Part shown: positions 16,255-26,321 of the stretch, in pieces
Numbering within the stretch: position 1 is the stretch's first letter
How the letters are laid out: each line of letters begins with the position of its first letter
Notes under the pieces: generated by a model
What the model saw: the letters and a program-made list of their open reading frames with translations, nothing else
Database searches by the model: none
What the model was told of the DNA's origin: nothing
NCBI GenBank assembly: GCA_029268285.1
Contig: JAJUGG010000007.1
Coordinates: 1-32,120 of the forward strand
Length of the DNA stretch: 32,120 nucleotides
Reading direction: 5' to 3'
Origin: Ectothiorhodospiraceae bacterium
Lineage (GTDB): Bacteria > Pseudomonadota > Gammaproteobacteria > Nitrococcales > AK92
Position numbers and translations under genes: made by a program

Positions 16255-18231
16255 TCAGTCCACCGGAAAGGCCGTCCAGCCCGCATACCAGGGCCGGACA
16301 CTGCCGGGCCGCACGGCGCCCAGGAAGGTCGCAGCCTCATCGAAGAATTCTTCCTTGGGAATGGGAGCGGCATTGTTCAGCGCCGGCGAACCGCTATGAG
16401 GCACGAAATCGGGCATGATCGGGTCGAAAGCTTGCGACGACAGCATCGGGTCCACGCCCAGTCCGATAAAGCGCGCTGGGTCGCGCAGATAGGAGGCTTC
16501 ATCGAAGCCGCCATCATCGTCGCCGCTTTCGTCGGCCGCATAGGTTGCACCCTCAAGCCCGACGTCAAAAATGATGCCGTGGGCCAGTGAAAGCGCGCCG
16601 GTTTGGGCAAGCAAACTGGTCGCGATATCGCGAACATCGATCGCTTCCAAGCCAAAACCGCTGACGATGAAGTTCCGTAGAGTAAGGCCCGTGCCCCGGC
16701 GCAGCGTCATGCCGCGCTGGGCAATCTTTCGACTCCCCGAACCGAGCAGCGTGACGTTGTAGAGCACCGGCGCGGAGCGCGGCAAAGCGTCGTGATCGTC
16801 TGTGTTGTTGTCGCTTTCGAAACCGTTATCGCCGGCGTCGCCGTGTTGCTGCACAATGAAGAATTGACCGCGACCCTGCCAGCCCAAGTCCCAGTCGATG
16901 GAATCGTCGCCGGCGCCGGTGATCACGATATTGCGCAGATCGGCGTCTCCCCCGAACAGCTCGATGCCGTCGTCCAGCGCCTTATGCACCTGAACGTTGC
17001 GCACGATGGTCTTGTGCCCGCATCCGCCCAAGGTAAGCCCGTTCAACTCATTGTTCGCAAAGGCTTCGAAACCCGCGAACTCAATGCGCACGTACTCAAG
17101 AACACCGCAGTTTGCGCCTATTTCGCTGCCGCCGAATGCGCCTCGAGGGTCCTTGTCCACGATGCCCTCGATGAAGGCGCTTTCCTCGTTCACCGGTGCA
17201 TTACCTAGCAGCACGACACCGCCCCAGTCGCCACGACGACGCTCCCCGACCGGCGCGGCGCTAGTGAAAACGATGGGTTGATCAGGCGTGCCGCGCGCGT
17301 ACAAGGTCGCGTCACGCGTCACGATGAGCGCCGAGCCTTGCTCGCCGAGCACGCGCACACCGGGCTCTATCGTCAACGAGGCATCTCCTTCGACGTAAAC
17401 GAGGCCTTCGAGCAGGTAAGTCTGCTCTGCCCGCCAGACCGTGGAGCTGCGAATCGGGCCGGCGACTCGCTCTTCCACGACCTCCTGCGGGTGCTCCGCG
17501 ATCGCACTATCGACAACAGCAAACGGTGCACCCAGCTGCATCCAGAGCAGCGCGCCCACCGCGCCAACCACACTTGCAATCGCGAGCGGCCAGGCCAAGG
17601 AACGACGCTGCTGCGACACCACGACGGTCGGCCGCACCCGCGCCAACTCTTCTTCGAGGATGTTTTGGGCGTGGCGAATAGATAAGCGGCTGCTACGCAG
17701 GTAGGTATCGAACAGCTTGAGGCGATCGTTCTCACCCAGCACGCCGTCCCGCTGCAGCAAACGCACCGCACCTCGGCATTCATCGCCCCAATTCAGAATC
17801 GGCAGCCCCAGCGCCTCGCGCCGCTCGTTCTCGATCGTCTCCGCGCTGCGCAGGTCGATACGCAGAAGGCGGCACTGTTGATCCAGCGTCCGCCGCCCAT
17901 CCACGCTCAGGGGCGGACTCGACAACACGGCATCCAGAGCCTGCTCGTAGTGCTCGCGCGCCACCTGAGCGCGCGCTCGGGAAACGCCCTGTTTATGGGC
18001 GCTCGAACTCGTCACCGAAACGGCGTCGGCAGCCGTCCGCTCAAGCCACGGCAGCAGCGCCTCGGCCTGCTCGCGCAACTCTTCGACGCCCAGGTTTTTC
18101 GCACGCTGCAAGCAGCGCTTGAGCAACTCGGGCTGCTGACGCAGGCTCACATAGGAAATCTGCTCGCCGGTATGTTTCTTGTAGCTGTTAATGAAGGGCC
18201 AGAGCAGAGCCTGAACGTTTCTCTCATGCAT
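16255..18231 (-). CDS. Membrane-anchored right-handed beta-helix protein with cytoplasmic helical domain
   Basis: 658 residues. Residues 1-210 are soluble, helical and charged, with two similar helical units (about 107-137 and 163-195; each has L....R..L...L...I/R.A..I..E). One membrane helix follows (about 211-231, [21 protein letters not shown]). Residues 270-560 look like a parallel beta-helix: [40 protein letters not shown]...[66 protein letters not shown]. An acidic stretch [11 protein letters not shown] (568-578) may bind calcium. The outer part resembles surface-exposed beta-helix proteins seen in myxobacteria and Bacteroidetes, which there are usually exported without this cytoplasmic part. 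Topology is inferred as N-in/C-out. Function unknown. Confidence 0.8.
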   Translation of the reverse strand: MHERNVQALLWPFINSYKKHTGEQISYVSLRQQPELLKRCLQRAKNLGVEELREQAEALLPWLERTAADAVSVTSSSAHKQGVSRARAQVAREHYEQALDAVLSSPPLSVDGRRTLDQQCRLLRIDLRSAETIENERREALGLPILNWGDECRGAVRLLQRDGVLGENDRLKLFDTYLRSSRLSIRHAQNILEEELARVRPTVVVSQQRRSLAWPLAIASVVGAVGALLWMQLGAPFAVVDSAIAEHPQEVVEERVAGPIRSSTVWRAEQTYLLEGLVYVEGDASLTIEPGVRVLGEQGSALIVTRDATLYARGTPDQPIVFTSAAPVGERRRGDWGGVVLLGNAPVNEESAFIEGIVDKDPRGAFGGSEIGANCGVLEYVRIEFAGFEAFANNELNGLTLGGCGHKTIVRNVQVHKALDDGIELFGGDADLRNIVITGAGDDSIDWDLGWQGRGQFFIVQQHGDAGDNGFESDNNTDDHDALPRSAPVLYNVTLLGSGSRKIAQRGMTLRRGTGLTLRNFIVSGFGLEAIDVRDIATSLLAQTGALSLAHGIIFDVGLEGATYAADESGDDDGGFDEASYLRDPARFIGLGVDPMLSSQAFDPIMPDFVPHSGSPALNNAAPIPKEEFFDEAATFLGAVRPGSVRPWYAGWTAFPVD

Positions 18232-18311
18232 GTCCTTGTCTCAAGAGCCGAATTCCAGCGACTCATGATCAGGCACGCATATGACCGTTTTAATACAAAT
18301 TGATGTTTTCC

Positions 18312-18331
18312 CTGTTTTTACCAAAAAACAG
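18312..18331. repeat. AT-rich hairpin in the divergent spacer
   Basis: CTGTTTTT (18312-18319) and AAAAACAG (18324-18331) are perfect 8-base inverted arms around a 4-base loop. It sits between the divergent beta-helix and rimB genes. It could be an operator or cruciform; it is too weak to be a good terminator. Confidence 0.5.
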
Positions 18332-18356
18332 TGCCCGCCGGCTTTGTGGATTTCGC

Positions 18357-18385
18357 TTGTCACGTCCCCATGTTTGCTCTACAAA
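18357..18385 (+). promoter_or_regulatory. Candidate rimB-rimK promoter
   Basis: TTGTCA (18357-18362) and TACAAA (18380-18385) are separated by exactly 17 bases, a fair sigma-70 match (5/6 and 4/6). Transcription would start near 18391, inside the left arm of the 12-bp inverted repeat that follows. Confidence 0.4.
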
Positions 18386-18445
18386 GTGCCTGCCGCTCCG
18401 GCTCCGGGGAAGCAGCAAGGCTTCTCTCGCCGTCGGCAGGCACTT
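18384..18445. repeat. Perfect 12-bp inverted repeat in the rimB leader
   Basis: AAGTGCCTGCCG (18384-18395) and CGGCAGGCACTT (18434-18445) are exact reverse complements around a 38-base GC-rich centre. It lies 62 bases before the rimB start and could form a large leader hairpin or be a decayed mobile repeat. Confidence 0.7.
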
Positions 18446-18507
18446 CGCCTGTGTAACGGGGCCGCCCCGATGCTCGCGAAAACTACCCAACACTTCGAAA
18501 AGTTCAT

Positions 18508-19005
18508 ATGAGGCGTAAATTCCAACCTCGCCACTGGGTCGGCTGGAGAGAATGGGTGGCTCTGCCCGGGCTTGGGATCGAGACCATCAAGGCGAAAATC
18601 GACACCGGCGCTAGCACCTCGGCTCTCCATGCGATCCATATTTCGCGCTTCCAGGAGAACGGCCGCGACCGGGTTGCGTTCGAAGTGCATCCGTTGCAAA
18701 AGCGCACCGACGTGACCGTGCGCTGCGTGGCGGACATCCACGACGAGCGCCATGTAACCAGCTCGACTGGCCACCGCGAGATGCGCATCGTCATCCGCAC
18801 GCCGCTGCTGGTAGCCGGCCGCACGTGGCCGATCGAGCTAACCTTGGCGAATCGAGACACCATGGGCTTTCGCATGCTACTAGGCCGCTCGGCCATGCAC
18901 GGCCGCATCCTGGTGGACCCGAGCGCATCCTACCTCGCCGGAGCTGCGGATCAGCCCGTCGCCAGCCGCCGTCACGACGAGCATTTACCTGGGAGCGATA
19001 AATGA
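18508..19005 (+). CDS. rimB: RimB: retropepsin-like protease linked to RimK (putative ATP-dependent zinc protease family)
   Basis: 165 residues. Shows the retropepsin-like layout of the PF05618 family: [14 protein letters not shown], then the active-site loop [15 protein letters not shown] with Asp32-Thr-Gly (32-34), and the closing flap [16 protein letters not shown] (123-137). In Pseudomonas, RimB works with RimK to control how many glutamates are on ribosomal protein S6. Its stop overlaps the rimK start (ATGA), so both are made together. No rimA-like gene lies in front. ATG at 18508 follows a weak purine-rich site. Confidence 0.88.
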   Translation: MRRKFQPRHWVGWREWVALPGLGIETIKAKIDTGASTSALHAIHISRFQENGRDRVAFEVHPLQKRTDVTVRCVADIHDERHVTSSTGHREMRIVIRTPLLVAGRTWPIELTLANRDTMGFRMLLGRSAMHGRILVDPSASYLAGAADQPVASRRHDEHLPGSDK

Positions 19006-19919
19006 ACAGGCCCCTGAACATTCTGGTGCTGTCACGCAATCCCAAGCTGTATTCGACCCGTCGCCTGGTCGAAGCCGGCGAGGCGCGCGGCCACAAGGTG
19101 CGTGTCGTCAATCCACTGCGCTGCTATATGGACATTAATCCCATCCGGCCCGGGGTCCACTACAAGGGCGAGCCGCTGGGCCCCTTCGACGCCATCATTC
19201 CGCGCATCGGCGCCTCGATCACGTTCTACGGCACCGCGGTTGTGCGTCAGTTCGAGATGATGGGCGTGTTTTCGCTCAACGAGTCGGTCGCCATCAGCCG
19301 CTCGCGTGACAAGCTGCGCTCGCTGCAACTGCTGGCCCGCAAGGGCATCGGTCTGCCGGTGAGCGGCTTCGCCTACTCGCCCGACGATACTCAGGACCTT
19401 ATCCAGATGGTCGGCGGAGCACCGCTGGTCATCAAGCTGCTCGAGGGCACTCAGGGCAAAGGCGTGGTGCTGGCCGAGACAGACAAGGCCGCCGAGAGCG
19501 TCATCGACGCCTTCCGTAACCTGAACGCTTACTTCCTTACGCAGGAATTCATCAAGGAAGCCAACGGCGCGGACATCCGCTGCTTCGTCATCGGCGACAA
19601 GGTGGTGGCCTCGATGATGCGCCAGGCTCAGGAGGGCGAATTCCGCTCTAATCTGCACCGAGGCGGCAGCGCCCGTCCCATACGCATCACCCCGGAAGAG
19701 CGCTCGACCGCGGTCCGCGCTGCGCGCATCCTCGGCCTCAATGTTGCCGGCGTCGATCTCATGCGCTCGAACCACGGCCCCGTTGTGCTGGAGGTCAACT
19801 CCTCCCCCGGACTGGAGGGTATCGAGGCCACGACCAACAAGGACATTGCCGGCCTCATCTTTGAGTTCATCGAGAAGAACGCCAAGCCGGGCAAAACCAA
19901 AACCCGAGGCCGCGGCTAG
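19002..19919 (+). CDS. rimK: Ribosomal protein S6-L-glutamate ligase RimK
   Basis: 305 residues, ATP-grasp ligase (E. coli RimK has 300). It adds glutamate residues to the C-terminus of ribosomal protein S6, which changes translation. Features: [20 protein letters not shown] at the N-terminus, [20 protein letters not shown], the ATP-grasp loop [35 protein letters not shown], and the metal-binding end [25 protein letters not shown]. It overlaps rimB by four bases. The basic tail ([11 protein letters not shown]) is somewhat unusual. Confidence 0.95.
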   Translation: MNRPLNILVLSRNPKLYSTRRLVEAGEARGHKVRVVNPLRCYMDINPIRPGVHYKGEPLGPFDAIIPRIGASITFYGTAVVRQFEMMGVFSLNESVAISRSRDKLRSLQLLARKGIGLPVSGFAYSPDDTQDLIQMVGGAPLVIKLLEGTQGKGVVLAETDKAAESVIDAFRNLNAYFLTQEFIKEANGADIRCFVIGDKVVASMMRQAQEGEFRSNLHRGGSARPIRITPEERSTAVRAARILGLNVAGVDLMRSNHGPVVLEVNSSPGLEGIEATTNKDIAGLIFEFIEKNAKPGKTKTRGRG

Positions 19920-19936
19920 CCACGCCGGCCGACCAG

Positions 19937-19977
19937 GAGGCACCACCGAGGCACAGAGGACACCGAGAACAGAGGGA
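19937..19977 (+). repeat. Purine-rich CACAGAG/CACCGAG tract
   Basis: The stretch GGAGGCACCACCGAGGCACAGAGGACACCGAGAACAGAGGG (split here as GGAGGCACCACC, GAGGCACAGAGG, ACACCGAGAACAGAGGG) repeats an ACNGAG core about every nine bases. Similar degenerate repeats of this type are scattered between genes in other proteobacteria. It follows the rimK stop. Its role is unknown. Confidence 0.5.
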
Positions 19978-20110
19978 CTAATTATCAACACCCCCTCCGA
20001 GCAGCTTCGTGCCCTGCAGTGCTTCTTCGCCTTCGCCGCCACCCTGCCCTTTAAAGCACGCGCGGCTTAGTCGATAATGCCGTGTTCACTCCTTTAACGG
20101 TTAGGACTCC

Positions 20111-21778
<1,668 letters not shown>

Positions 21779-21787
21779 TGAGCATGA

Positions 21788-21849
21788 AGGCCCGGCTTCG
21801 AAGAGTTCTGCACAACGAGCAGCTCCGCGAAGACGGGCCTCTTCTTTCT
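21788..21849 (+). terminator. Rho-independent terminator of ettA
   Basis: AGGCCCG-g-CTTCG (21788-21800) pairs with CGAAG-a-CGGGCCT (21828-21840): 12 base pairs with one internal mismatch. The T-rich tail CTTCTTTCT (21841-21849) follows. It starts 10 bases after the ettA stop. Confidence 0.8.
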
Positions 21850-21895
21850 GCGACCGAGCACTTCCGTTCAATGTAAACGGGACCGACCAACGACC

Positions 21896-22771
21896 ATGAA
21901 CCACAAGCCCTGCCCCGCCGAATCAGCCACGCTCTTGATCCACTGCCGCGACCAAGAAGGCTTGGTTGCCGCCATTACGCACTTCATCGCCGCCCACAAC
22001 GGCAACATCATCTACCTCGACCAGCACGTGGACGCCCAGAAACAGGTGTTCTTCATGCGCATCGAATGGGAGCTGGAGCGCTTCGCCATTCCAGCGGAGG
22101 AAATCGGGCCGCGCTTCGAGGCGGAACTGGCGCAGCGCTTCAACATGAGCTGGCGCCTGCATTTCTCCAACGAAGTGCCGCGCATGGCGATTTTCGTCTC
22201 CAAGCTCTCGCACTGCCTGTTCGACTTGCTGGCGCGCTACCAGTCGGGCGAATGGCAGGTCGAAGTGCCGCTCATCATCAGCAACCACGAAGACCTGCGG
22301 CCGGTAGCGGAGCGCTTCGGCATCGACTTCCATGTGCTGCCCATCACCAAGGAAAATAAGCGCGAGCAGGAAGAGCGCGAGATCGAATTGCTGCAGCAGC
22401 ACGACATCGACTTCATCGTGCTCGCTCGCTACATGCAGATCCTGTCGCCGGAATTCATCGACCGCTATCCGGAGCGGATCATCAACATCCACCACTCCTT
22501 CCTGCCTGCCTTCCCCGGCGCCAAGCCTTACCACTCCGCCCATGCGCGCGGTGTAAAAATCATCGGCGCCACCAGTCACTACGTGACTAGCGAGTTGGAT
22601 GCGGGCCCCATCATCGACCAGGGCGTCACCCATGTCAGTCATCGCGATTCGGTCGAGGACCTGGTACGCAAGGGCCGCGACCTCGAAAAGCTGGTGTTGG
22701 CACGCGCAGTTTATGCGCATATCCAAAACAAGGTGCTGAGCTACGACAACCGCACGGTTATTTTCGACTAG
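21896..22771 (+). CDS. purU: Formyltetrahydrofolate deformylase
   Basis: 291 residues. PurU hydrolyses 10-formyl-tetrahydrofolate to formate and tetrahydrofolate, which balances the one-carbon pool. An N-terminal ACT domain (about 11-90, LLIHCRDQEGLVAAITHFIA) is the allosteric methionine/glycine sensor. The C-terminal formyltransferase-like domain has the catalytic triad Asn197 and His199 in NIHHSFLPAFPGAKPYH and Asp235 in SELDAGPIIDQ. It stands alone, between the ettA terminator and a REP-type hairpin. It fits functionally with glyA in this window. Confidence 0.96.
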   Translation: MNHKPCPAESATLLIHCRDQEGLVAAITHFIAAHNGNIIYLDQHVDAQKQVFFMRIEWELERFAIPAEEIGPRFEAELAQRFNMSWRLHFSNEVPRMAIFVSKLSHCLFDLLARYQSGEWQVEVPLIISNHEDLRPVAERFGIDFHVLPITKENKREQEEREIELLQQHDIDFIVLARYMQILSPEFIDRYPERIINIHHSFLPAFPGAKPYHSAHARGVKIIGATSHYVTSELDAGPIIDQGVTHVSHRDSVEDLVRKGRDLEKLVLARAVYAHIQNKVLSYDNRTVIFD

Positions 22772-22780
22772 GACACCTAG

Positions 22781-22819
22781 CCTCGTCGCAACGGTCGCGG
22801 CGAGGCGCTGCTCCTACAT
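22781..22819 (-). repeat. GTAG-type REP copy after purU
   Basis: CCTCGTCGC (22781-22789) pairs with GCGGCGAGG (22797-22805) over nine bases with one G-T pair, and CTCCTAC follows. Read on the minus strand it is GTAGGAG then a GC-rich palindrome, which is the classic REP order seen in Pseudomonas-type genomes. It lies nine bases after the purU stop and may also help end transcription. Confidence 0.6.
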
Positions 22820-22853
22820 GGGAAAGTGATTGGCCAAGAATATCGGTTGCACC

Positions 22854-22881
22854 CGTAGGACCGACTGCTGTCCGACCTAAG
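22854..22881 (+). repeat. Decayed REP of the 5843 type
   Basis: CGTAGGACCGACTGCTGTCC then GACCTAA resembles the REP at 5843: a GTAGG head and GTCCGACCTA end around an imperfect palindrome. It carries several differences, so it looks like an old copy. Confidence 0.45.
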
Positions 22882-22895
22882 AAAAGCTCGTTTCC

Positions 22896-22919
22896 CTAGG
22901 GTGCGCCCGTGCACCCTAG
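22896..22919. repeat. Perfect 9-bp inverted repeat
   Basis: CTAGGGTGC (22896-22904) and GCACCCTAG (22911-22919) are exact reverse complements with a GCCCGT loop. Confidence 0.7.
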
Positions 22920-22940
22920 TCGTGGAAGGCAAATCCCTGC

Positions 22941-23004
22941 CACAGAAAACACAGATGAACACTGAAAGAAGCAACTATTTCAGTGTCCGTCTGCGCTTTC
23001 TGTG
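22941..23004. repeat. 27-bp imperfect inverted repeat (CACAGAAAACACAG type)
   Basis: Arms 22941-22967 and 22978-23004 match as reverse complements at 23 of 27 positions around a 10-base loop. All four differences are transitions. The element belongs to a recognisable class of intergenic inverted repeats built on CACAGA(N)nACACAG, found scattered in many bacterial genomes. Function unknown. Confidence 0.75.
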
Positions 23005-23254
23005 CGTTCCGTGGCGCATTCATCTTCTGGGGTTAAACCAAAACCGAACGCTATAGCACGCCTCGCTGGCGAGCATGCTGGCCCTCCCTGGTTCGCGCTA
23101 GTTGCCCTAATGCGCGATCGCACCTTACAAGGAGACGCACCGAATAGCCGCGGTCGCGGTAGTGGTGCGTCACGCACCGTTCCAGCCGAGCCGACCGATG
23201 ATGATGCGTGATGCGCACCCTACGGGAGGCGCTCGCTGCCCGTCCCGCCAGCGC

Positions 23255-23288
23255 CGTAGGGCGCAATCGCGCAGCATTGCGCCCTACG
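23255..23288. repeat. Perfect 13-bp inverted repeat with GTAG ends
   Basis: CGTAGGGCGCAAT (23255-23267) and ATTGCGCCCTACG (23276-23288) are exact reverse complements around the loop CGCGCAGC. The GTAGGG head marks it as a further REP-like class. The similar half CACCCTACGGG lies just upstream near 23217. Confidence 0.75.
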
Positions 23289-23383
23289 CGTTGGCCTTTC
23301 TCCGTGCCGGCGAACCTCCGTGGTTCAATCGCATTCAAACAAGTCTCTTGTGGTGCAAGACCCGTCTTAGGGCGTGAAACGAC

Positions 23384-24076
23384 TCAGCTATCCACCCAGG
23401 CGTCCAGCAGCGGCTCCAGATAGTCGTGCATGCGCGAAAAACGCTGCGGATCGGCCAGCATCTCGCCGGCCCCCTGCACGCCCGGCCGTGGGTTGAGCGA
23501 CTGCTTGGTGTTGGCAATCAAGTCACGTGCCGTGGACTCGTCCATTTCCAGGTGAAACTGCAGAGCAATGACTCGGTCGCGGTAAACGAAACCCTGGTTA
23601 GCGCAAAGCTCGCTGTAGGCGATGGGGATCGTTCCGTGCGGTACCTCGAAGGTATCGTGGTGCCAATGGAAGACTTCGAGGCTCGGCGGCAACAATCTGT
23701 CGAGGTAAGTCACGGAAAGCTGCGGCAGGCGGCGGACCGGATACCAACCGATCTCGGGGCTAGCGTTACGGCGTACCCCCGCGCCCATGGCACTGGCGAT
23801 CAACTGCGCGCCCAGGCAAACCCCAAGCAGCGGCTTGCCGTTGTCGATCCACTCTCCGATATAACGCTTTTCTTCGATCAACCAGGGATGCTCGGCCTCG
23901 TCCCCTACTCCCATCGGCCCACCCAGGACGACCAGCGCATCGGTATCCCCATGCTCGGGCAGCGGCTCGCCACGGAAGATCTCGACGCCGCTGAACTCGA
24001 ACTCTCGCGCGGCGGCCCAGTCCGCTATAGCCCCTGGCCCCTCATAGGGAACATGCTTGATGTAACGGATTTTCAT
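23384..24076 (-). CDS. Class I glutamine amidotransferase-like protein (GMP synthase-like)
   Basis: 230 residues, a single amidotransferase domain. The triad is visible: Cys87 in LLGVCLGAQLIASAMG, and His175 with Glu177 in ALQFHLEMDE. The oxyanion turn is VLGGPMGV (50-57), and HWHHDTFEVPHG (137-148) is the typical substrate-side motif. Stand-alone members of this family act on gamma-glutamyl compounds or are of unknown use; no synthetase partner is next to it. I give no gene symbol. The true substrate is unknown. Confidence 0.85.
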   Translation of the reverse strand: MKIRYIKHVPYEGPGAIADWAAAREFEFSGVEIFRGEPLPEHGDTDALVVLGGPMGVGDEAEHPWLIEEKRYIGEWIDNGKPLLGVCLGAQLIASAMGAGVRRNASPEIGWYPVRRLPQLSVTYLDRLLPPSLEVFHWHHDTFEVPHGTIPIAYSELCANQGFVYRDRVIALQFHLEMDESTARDLIANTKQSLNPRPGVQGAGEMLADPQRFSRMHDYLEPLLDAWVDS

Positions 24077-24229
24077 TCACCGACCTGCTTGATTCCGGCC
24101 AACTCAACAGCACATTTTCAAGAGCTATGGCGACTCGGGGGTGGAAAGAGCCCGAACGACCGGCCCGCGACGGTTATCGTCGTAACCGGACGAAGCGCCG
24201 TTTCGGTTTCGTATTACTGGGAGAACGAC

Positions 24230-24388
24230 ATGGACGTGATAAGAATCATTCTGGCAATCATTTTGCCGCCCCTGGGCGTATTCTTGCAGGTGGGTTTTGG
24301 CCTGCATTTCTGGCTCAACATCCTGCTCACGATCCTGGGCTACGTTCCCGGCATCATCCACGCTGTTTGGGTCATCGTCAAAAAATAA
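24230..24388 (+). CDS. Pmp3/YqaE-family small membrane protein
   Basis: 52 residues with two membrane helices: MDVIRIILAIILPPLGVFLQV and FWLNILLTILGYVPGIIHAVWVI. The ILPPLGVFL and LGYVPGIIHA motifs are diagnostic of the Pmp3/YqaE family, linked to membrane potential and stress tolerance in yeast, plants and bacteria. GGGAGAA lies 5-11 bases before the ATG. The longer reading frame upstream of it is not used. It is close to, but separate from, the stressosome operon by 277 bases. Confidence 0.9.
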   Translation: MDVIRIILAIILPPLGVFLQVGFGLHFWLNILLTILGYVPGIIHAVWVIVKK

Positions 24389-24389
24389 A

Positions 24390-24408
24390 GGCTCGCCACC
24401 CCCGAGCC
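24390..24408 (+). terminator. Short hairpin directly after the Pmp3 gene
   Basis: GGCTCG (24390-24395) and CGAGCC (24403-24408) form a perfect 6-bp GC-rich stem with a 7-base loop, two bases after the stop codon. There is no T-run, so termination would be weak or partial. Confidence 0.4.
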
Positions 24409-24665
24409 AATGCGTGCATCTTGGATGCTAACCCAGTCCATGCCCAGCTCCGACCCAGACGGGTGCCGGCTGGGCCCTGCCTAGGACCATCCCTAGCTCC
24501 ACCCGCATCTTGAAAGAAGTCAAAAACGGTAAACTCCTGCCGAGTTTCGAAGCCGCGAAGGCTTGGTCGCAGCCTGGCCAGCCTTTTGCTTTGTGAAGGA
24601 CATAAAAGATTCGGCTTCGAGAGATACCCGCGCCTCTGCAACCTACAAGAAAAGGACCGTAAGTA

Positions 24666-25526
24666 ATGGATGCCAAGCAAAAGGCACTGGCGGATCTTAT
24701 TGCCGAAAACCCGAATACCCTGCGCGCGGCCTGGATGCGCGAGTTGGCCATCGACGTCAAGCGGACGAATTTGATGGGCGAGGCGGAGCTGCAGGGTCAG
24801 TGCCAAGAGTTCCTCATGCGGTTGGAGCACGCCATCCGGCACGGCGAACTCGAAGATATCGGCGCCCCTTCCTGGACGCCGGTGCGCGACTACCTGACGG
24901 AAGTCTCGCAGCGCCGCGCTAATCTCGGCTTCTCGCCCGCCGACACGGCCACCTTTGTGTTCTCGCTGAAGAAACCCCTGTTCATGTATCTCCAGGAGCG
25001 CTCCGGCAACGACTCCATGCTGGTCGAGCAGATCTGGCAGACCACGGCGCTACTCGATCGCCTCGGGCTCTATGTGATGGAGGTGTATCAGAAGAGCCGC
25101 GAAGAAATCATCGCGCGCCAGCAGGACGAGATGCTGGAGCTGTCCACGCCGGTGGTGAAACTGTGGGACGGCATCCTTGCCCTGCCGCTGATCGGCACGC
25201 TGGATTCCAACCGCACGCAAGTGGTCATGGAAACCCTTCTGCAGCGCATCGTCGATACCAACTCGGAAGTCGCGATCATCGATATTACCGGCGTACCCAC
25301 CGTCGACACCCTGGTGGCGCAGCACCTGATCAAGACGGTGTCCGCCGCCAAGCTCATGGGTGTGGAGTGCGTCGTAAGCGGCATCCGGCCGCAAATCGCA
25401 CAGACGATCGTCCACCTCGGCGTCGGCCTCGGCGACATCGTCACCAAGGGCAACCTCGCCGGCGCCTTCGAGTACGCGCTGCGCAGAGTGGGCATGACCA
25501 CGACCCCCATACGCAGCGAATCCTGA
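24666..25526 (+). CDS. RsbR-like stressosome sensor (RsbRD N-domain + STAS)
   Basis: 286 residues. Residues 8-145 form an all-helical RsbRD-type N-terminal domain (LRAAWMRELA, VRDYLTEVSQRRANLGFSPADTATFVFSLK), which in this family replaces the globin-like sensor. Residues 155-275 are a STAS domain: LSTPVVKLWDGILALPLIGTLD, AIIDITGVPTVDT and GIRPQIAQTIVHLG. Thr215 in VDT lies at the STAS phosphoacceptor position and Thr247 is the second likely RsbT target known from B. subtilis RsbR proteins. It opens an operon R-S-T-phosphatase-kinase-kinase; an AAGGA site precedes the ATG. Confidence 0.92.
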   Translation: MDAKQKALADLIAENPNTLRAAWMRELAIDVKRTNLMGEAELQGQCQEFLMRLEHAIRHGELEDIGAPSWTPVRDYLTEVSQRRANLGFSPADTATFVFSLKKPLFMYLQERSGNDSMLVEQIWQTTALLDRLGLYVMEVYQKSREEIIARQQDEMLELSTPVVKLWDGILALPLIGTLDSNRTQVVMETLLQRIVDTNSEVAIIDITGVPTVDTLVAQHLIKTVSAAKLMGVECVVSGIRPQIAQTIVHLGVGLGDIVTKGNLAGAFEYALRRVGMTTTPIRSES

Positions 25527-25540
25527 CGGAGAGGCTCTCG

Positions 25541-25936
25541 ATGGAGAGAATACCCATCCTCCGCATGGGCGAGTTCCTGCTCGTCACCATCCAGGTCGAC
25601 ATGCATGACCGGCTCGCCATGCGCCTGCAGGATGATCTTACTGAAAAGATCGCCGAAACCGGCGCGCGCGGGGTGATGATAGATATCTCCTCGCTGGAGA
25701 TCGTCGATTCTTTCATCGGGCGCGTGCTGGCGAACATCGCCAGCATGTCGCGTGTGCTGGATGCGCAGACCGTGGTGGTGGGCATGCAGCCTGCCGTCGC
25801 GATCACCCTAGTGGAGTTGGGTCTTGAGCTCCCCGGCGTATTGACGGCACTGAACGTCGACAAGGGGATGGAAGTCCTGCGAGGGACGCTGGCGAAAGCC
25901 GTTGAGGAGCAAGGCGGTGATCGTCACCCGACATGA
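25541..25936 (+). CDS. RsbS-like STAS scaffold protein
   Basis: 131 residues, a lone STAS domain. RsbS and RsbR build the stressosome core that holds RsbT until stress. Ser57 in IDISSLEIVDSFIG lies at the position phosphorylated by RsbT; VVVGMQPAVAITLVELGLEL is the matching C-terminal helix-strand. The start at 25541 (ATGGAGAG) is 14 bases after the RsbR stop and preceded by GACGGAGAGG. The longer frame upstream runs inside the RsbR gene and is rejected. It overlaps the RsbT-like gene by about 20 bases. Confidence 0.93.
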   Translation: MERIPILRMGEFLLVTIQVDMHDRLAMRLQDDLTEKIAETGARGVMIDISSLEIVDSFIGRVLANIASMSRVLDAQTVVVGMQPAVAITLVELGLELPGVLTALNVDKGMEVLRGTLAKAVEEQGGDRHPT

Positions 25937-26321
25937 GTCCCTGCGCATCCAGGACGAAGACGAAATCGTCAAAATCCGCCAACAGGCGCGTCGCTGGGCC
26001 GCTGATTTGGGGTTTAGCCTCGTCGACCAAACCAAGATGGTAACGGCGGCGAGCGAAATCGCTCGCAACACCGTCGTTTACGGGGGCGGAGGCACCGTCG
26101 ACATCGAGATGGTTCAGGCCGGCGACCGCCAAGGCCTGCGGTTGAGCTTCGTCGACGCGGGACCGGGTATTTCCGACGTCGAGCTGGCGTTGCGGGACGG
26201 TTATACCACCGGCAGCGGGCTCGGCCTGGGCCTGGGCGGCGCGCGGCGGCTGGTCAACGACTTCGAAATCGACTCCCGCCCGGGGCAAGGTACACGAGTC
26301 GTCATAACCCGATGGAAGTAG
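25917..26321 (+). CDS. RsbT-like switch kinase
   Basis: 134 residues (B. subtilis RsbT has 133), GHKL ATPase. The N-box EIARNTVVYGGGG has Asn51, the G1 box is DAGPGI with Asp80, and the G2 loop is GSGLGLGLGGARRL (99-112). In B. subtilis RsbT phosphorylates RsbR/RsbS, leaves the stressosome and activates the RsbU phosphatase. I place the start at the GTG at 25917: it gives the family N-terminus MIVTRHESLRI and has GAGGAG about 7 bases upstream; the TTG at 25902 would add five residues. It overlaps the RsbS gene and the next gene. Confidence 0.92.
   Translation: MIVTRHESLRIQDEDEIVKIRQQARRWAADLGFSLVDQTKMVTAASEIARNTVVYGGGGTVDIEMVQAGDRQGLRLSFVDAGPGISDVELALRDGYTTGSGLGLGLGGARRLVNDFEIDSRPGQGTRVVITRWK

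Larger units (their letters stand above)
22772..23383. other. Gene-free repeat-rich region
   Basis: This 612-base stretch between purU and the amidotransferase holds no credible gene. It contains at least five palindromic elements of different types in a row (22781-22819, 22854-22881, 22896-22919, 22941-23004, 23255-23288), plus a GGTGCG-TCA-CGCACC palindrome near 23164. The open frames across it are low-complexity translations of these repeats. Confidence 0.8.

Noticed and set aside
19032-20042. A 336-codon minus-strand frame across rimK
   Set aside because: Shadow of the ATP-grasp gene rimK; no ribosome site or known motif.
22941-23288. CRISPR-like array in the repeat-rich spacer
   Set aside because: The repeats are unrelated inverted repeats, not regularly spaced direct repeats, and there are no cas genes.
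24085-24110. FNR half-site TTGAT upstream of the amidotransferase gene
   Set aside because: The second half reads GCCAA rather than ATCAA, so the match is only a half site and can be chance.
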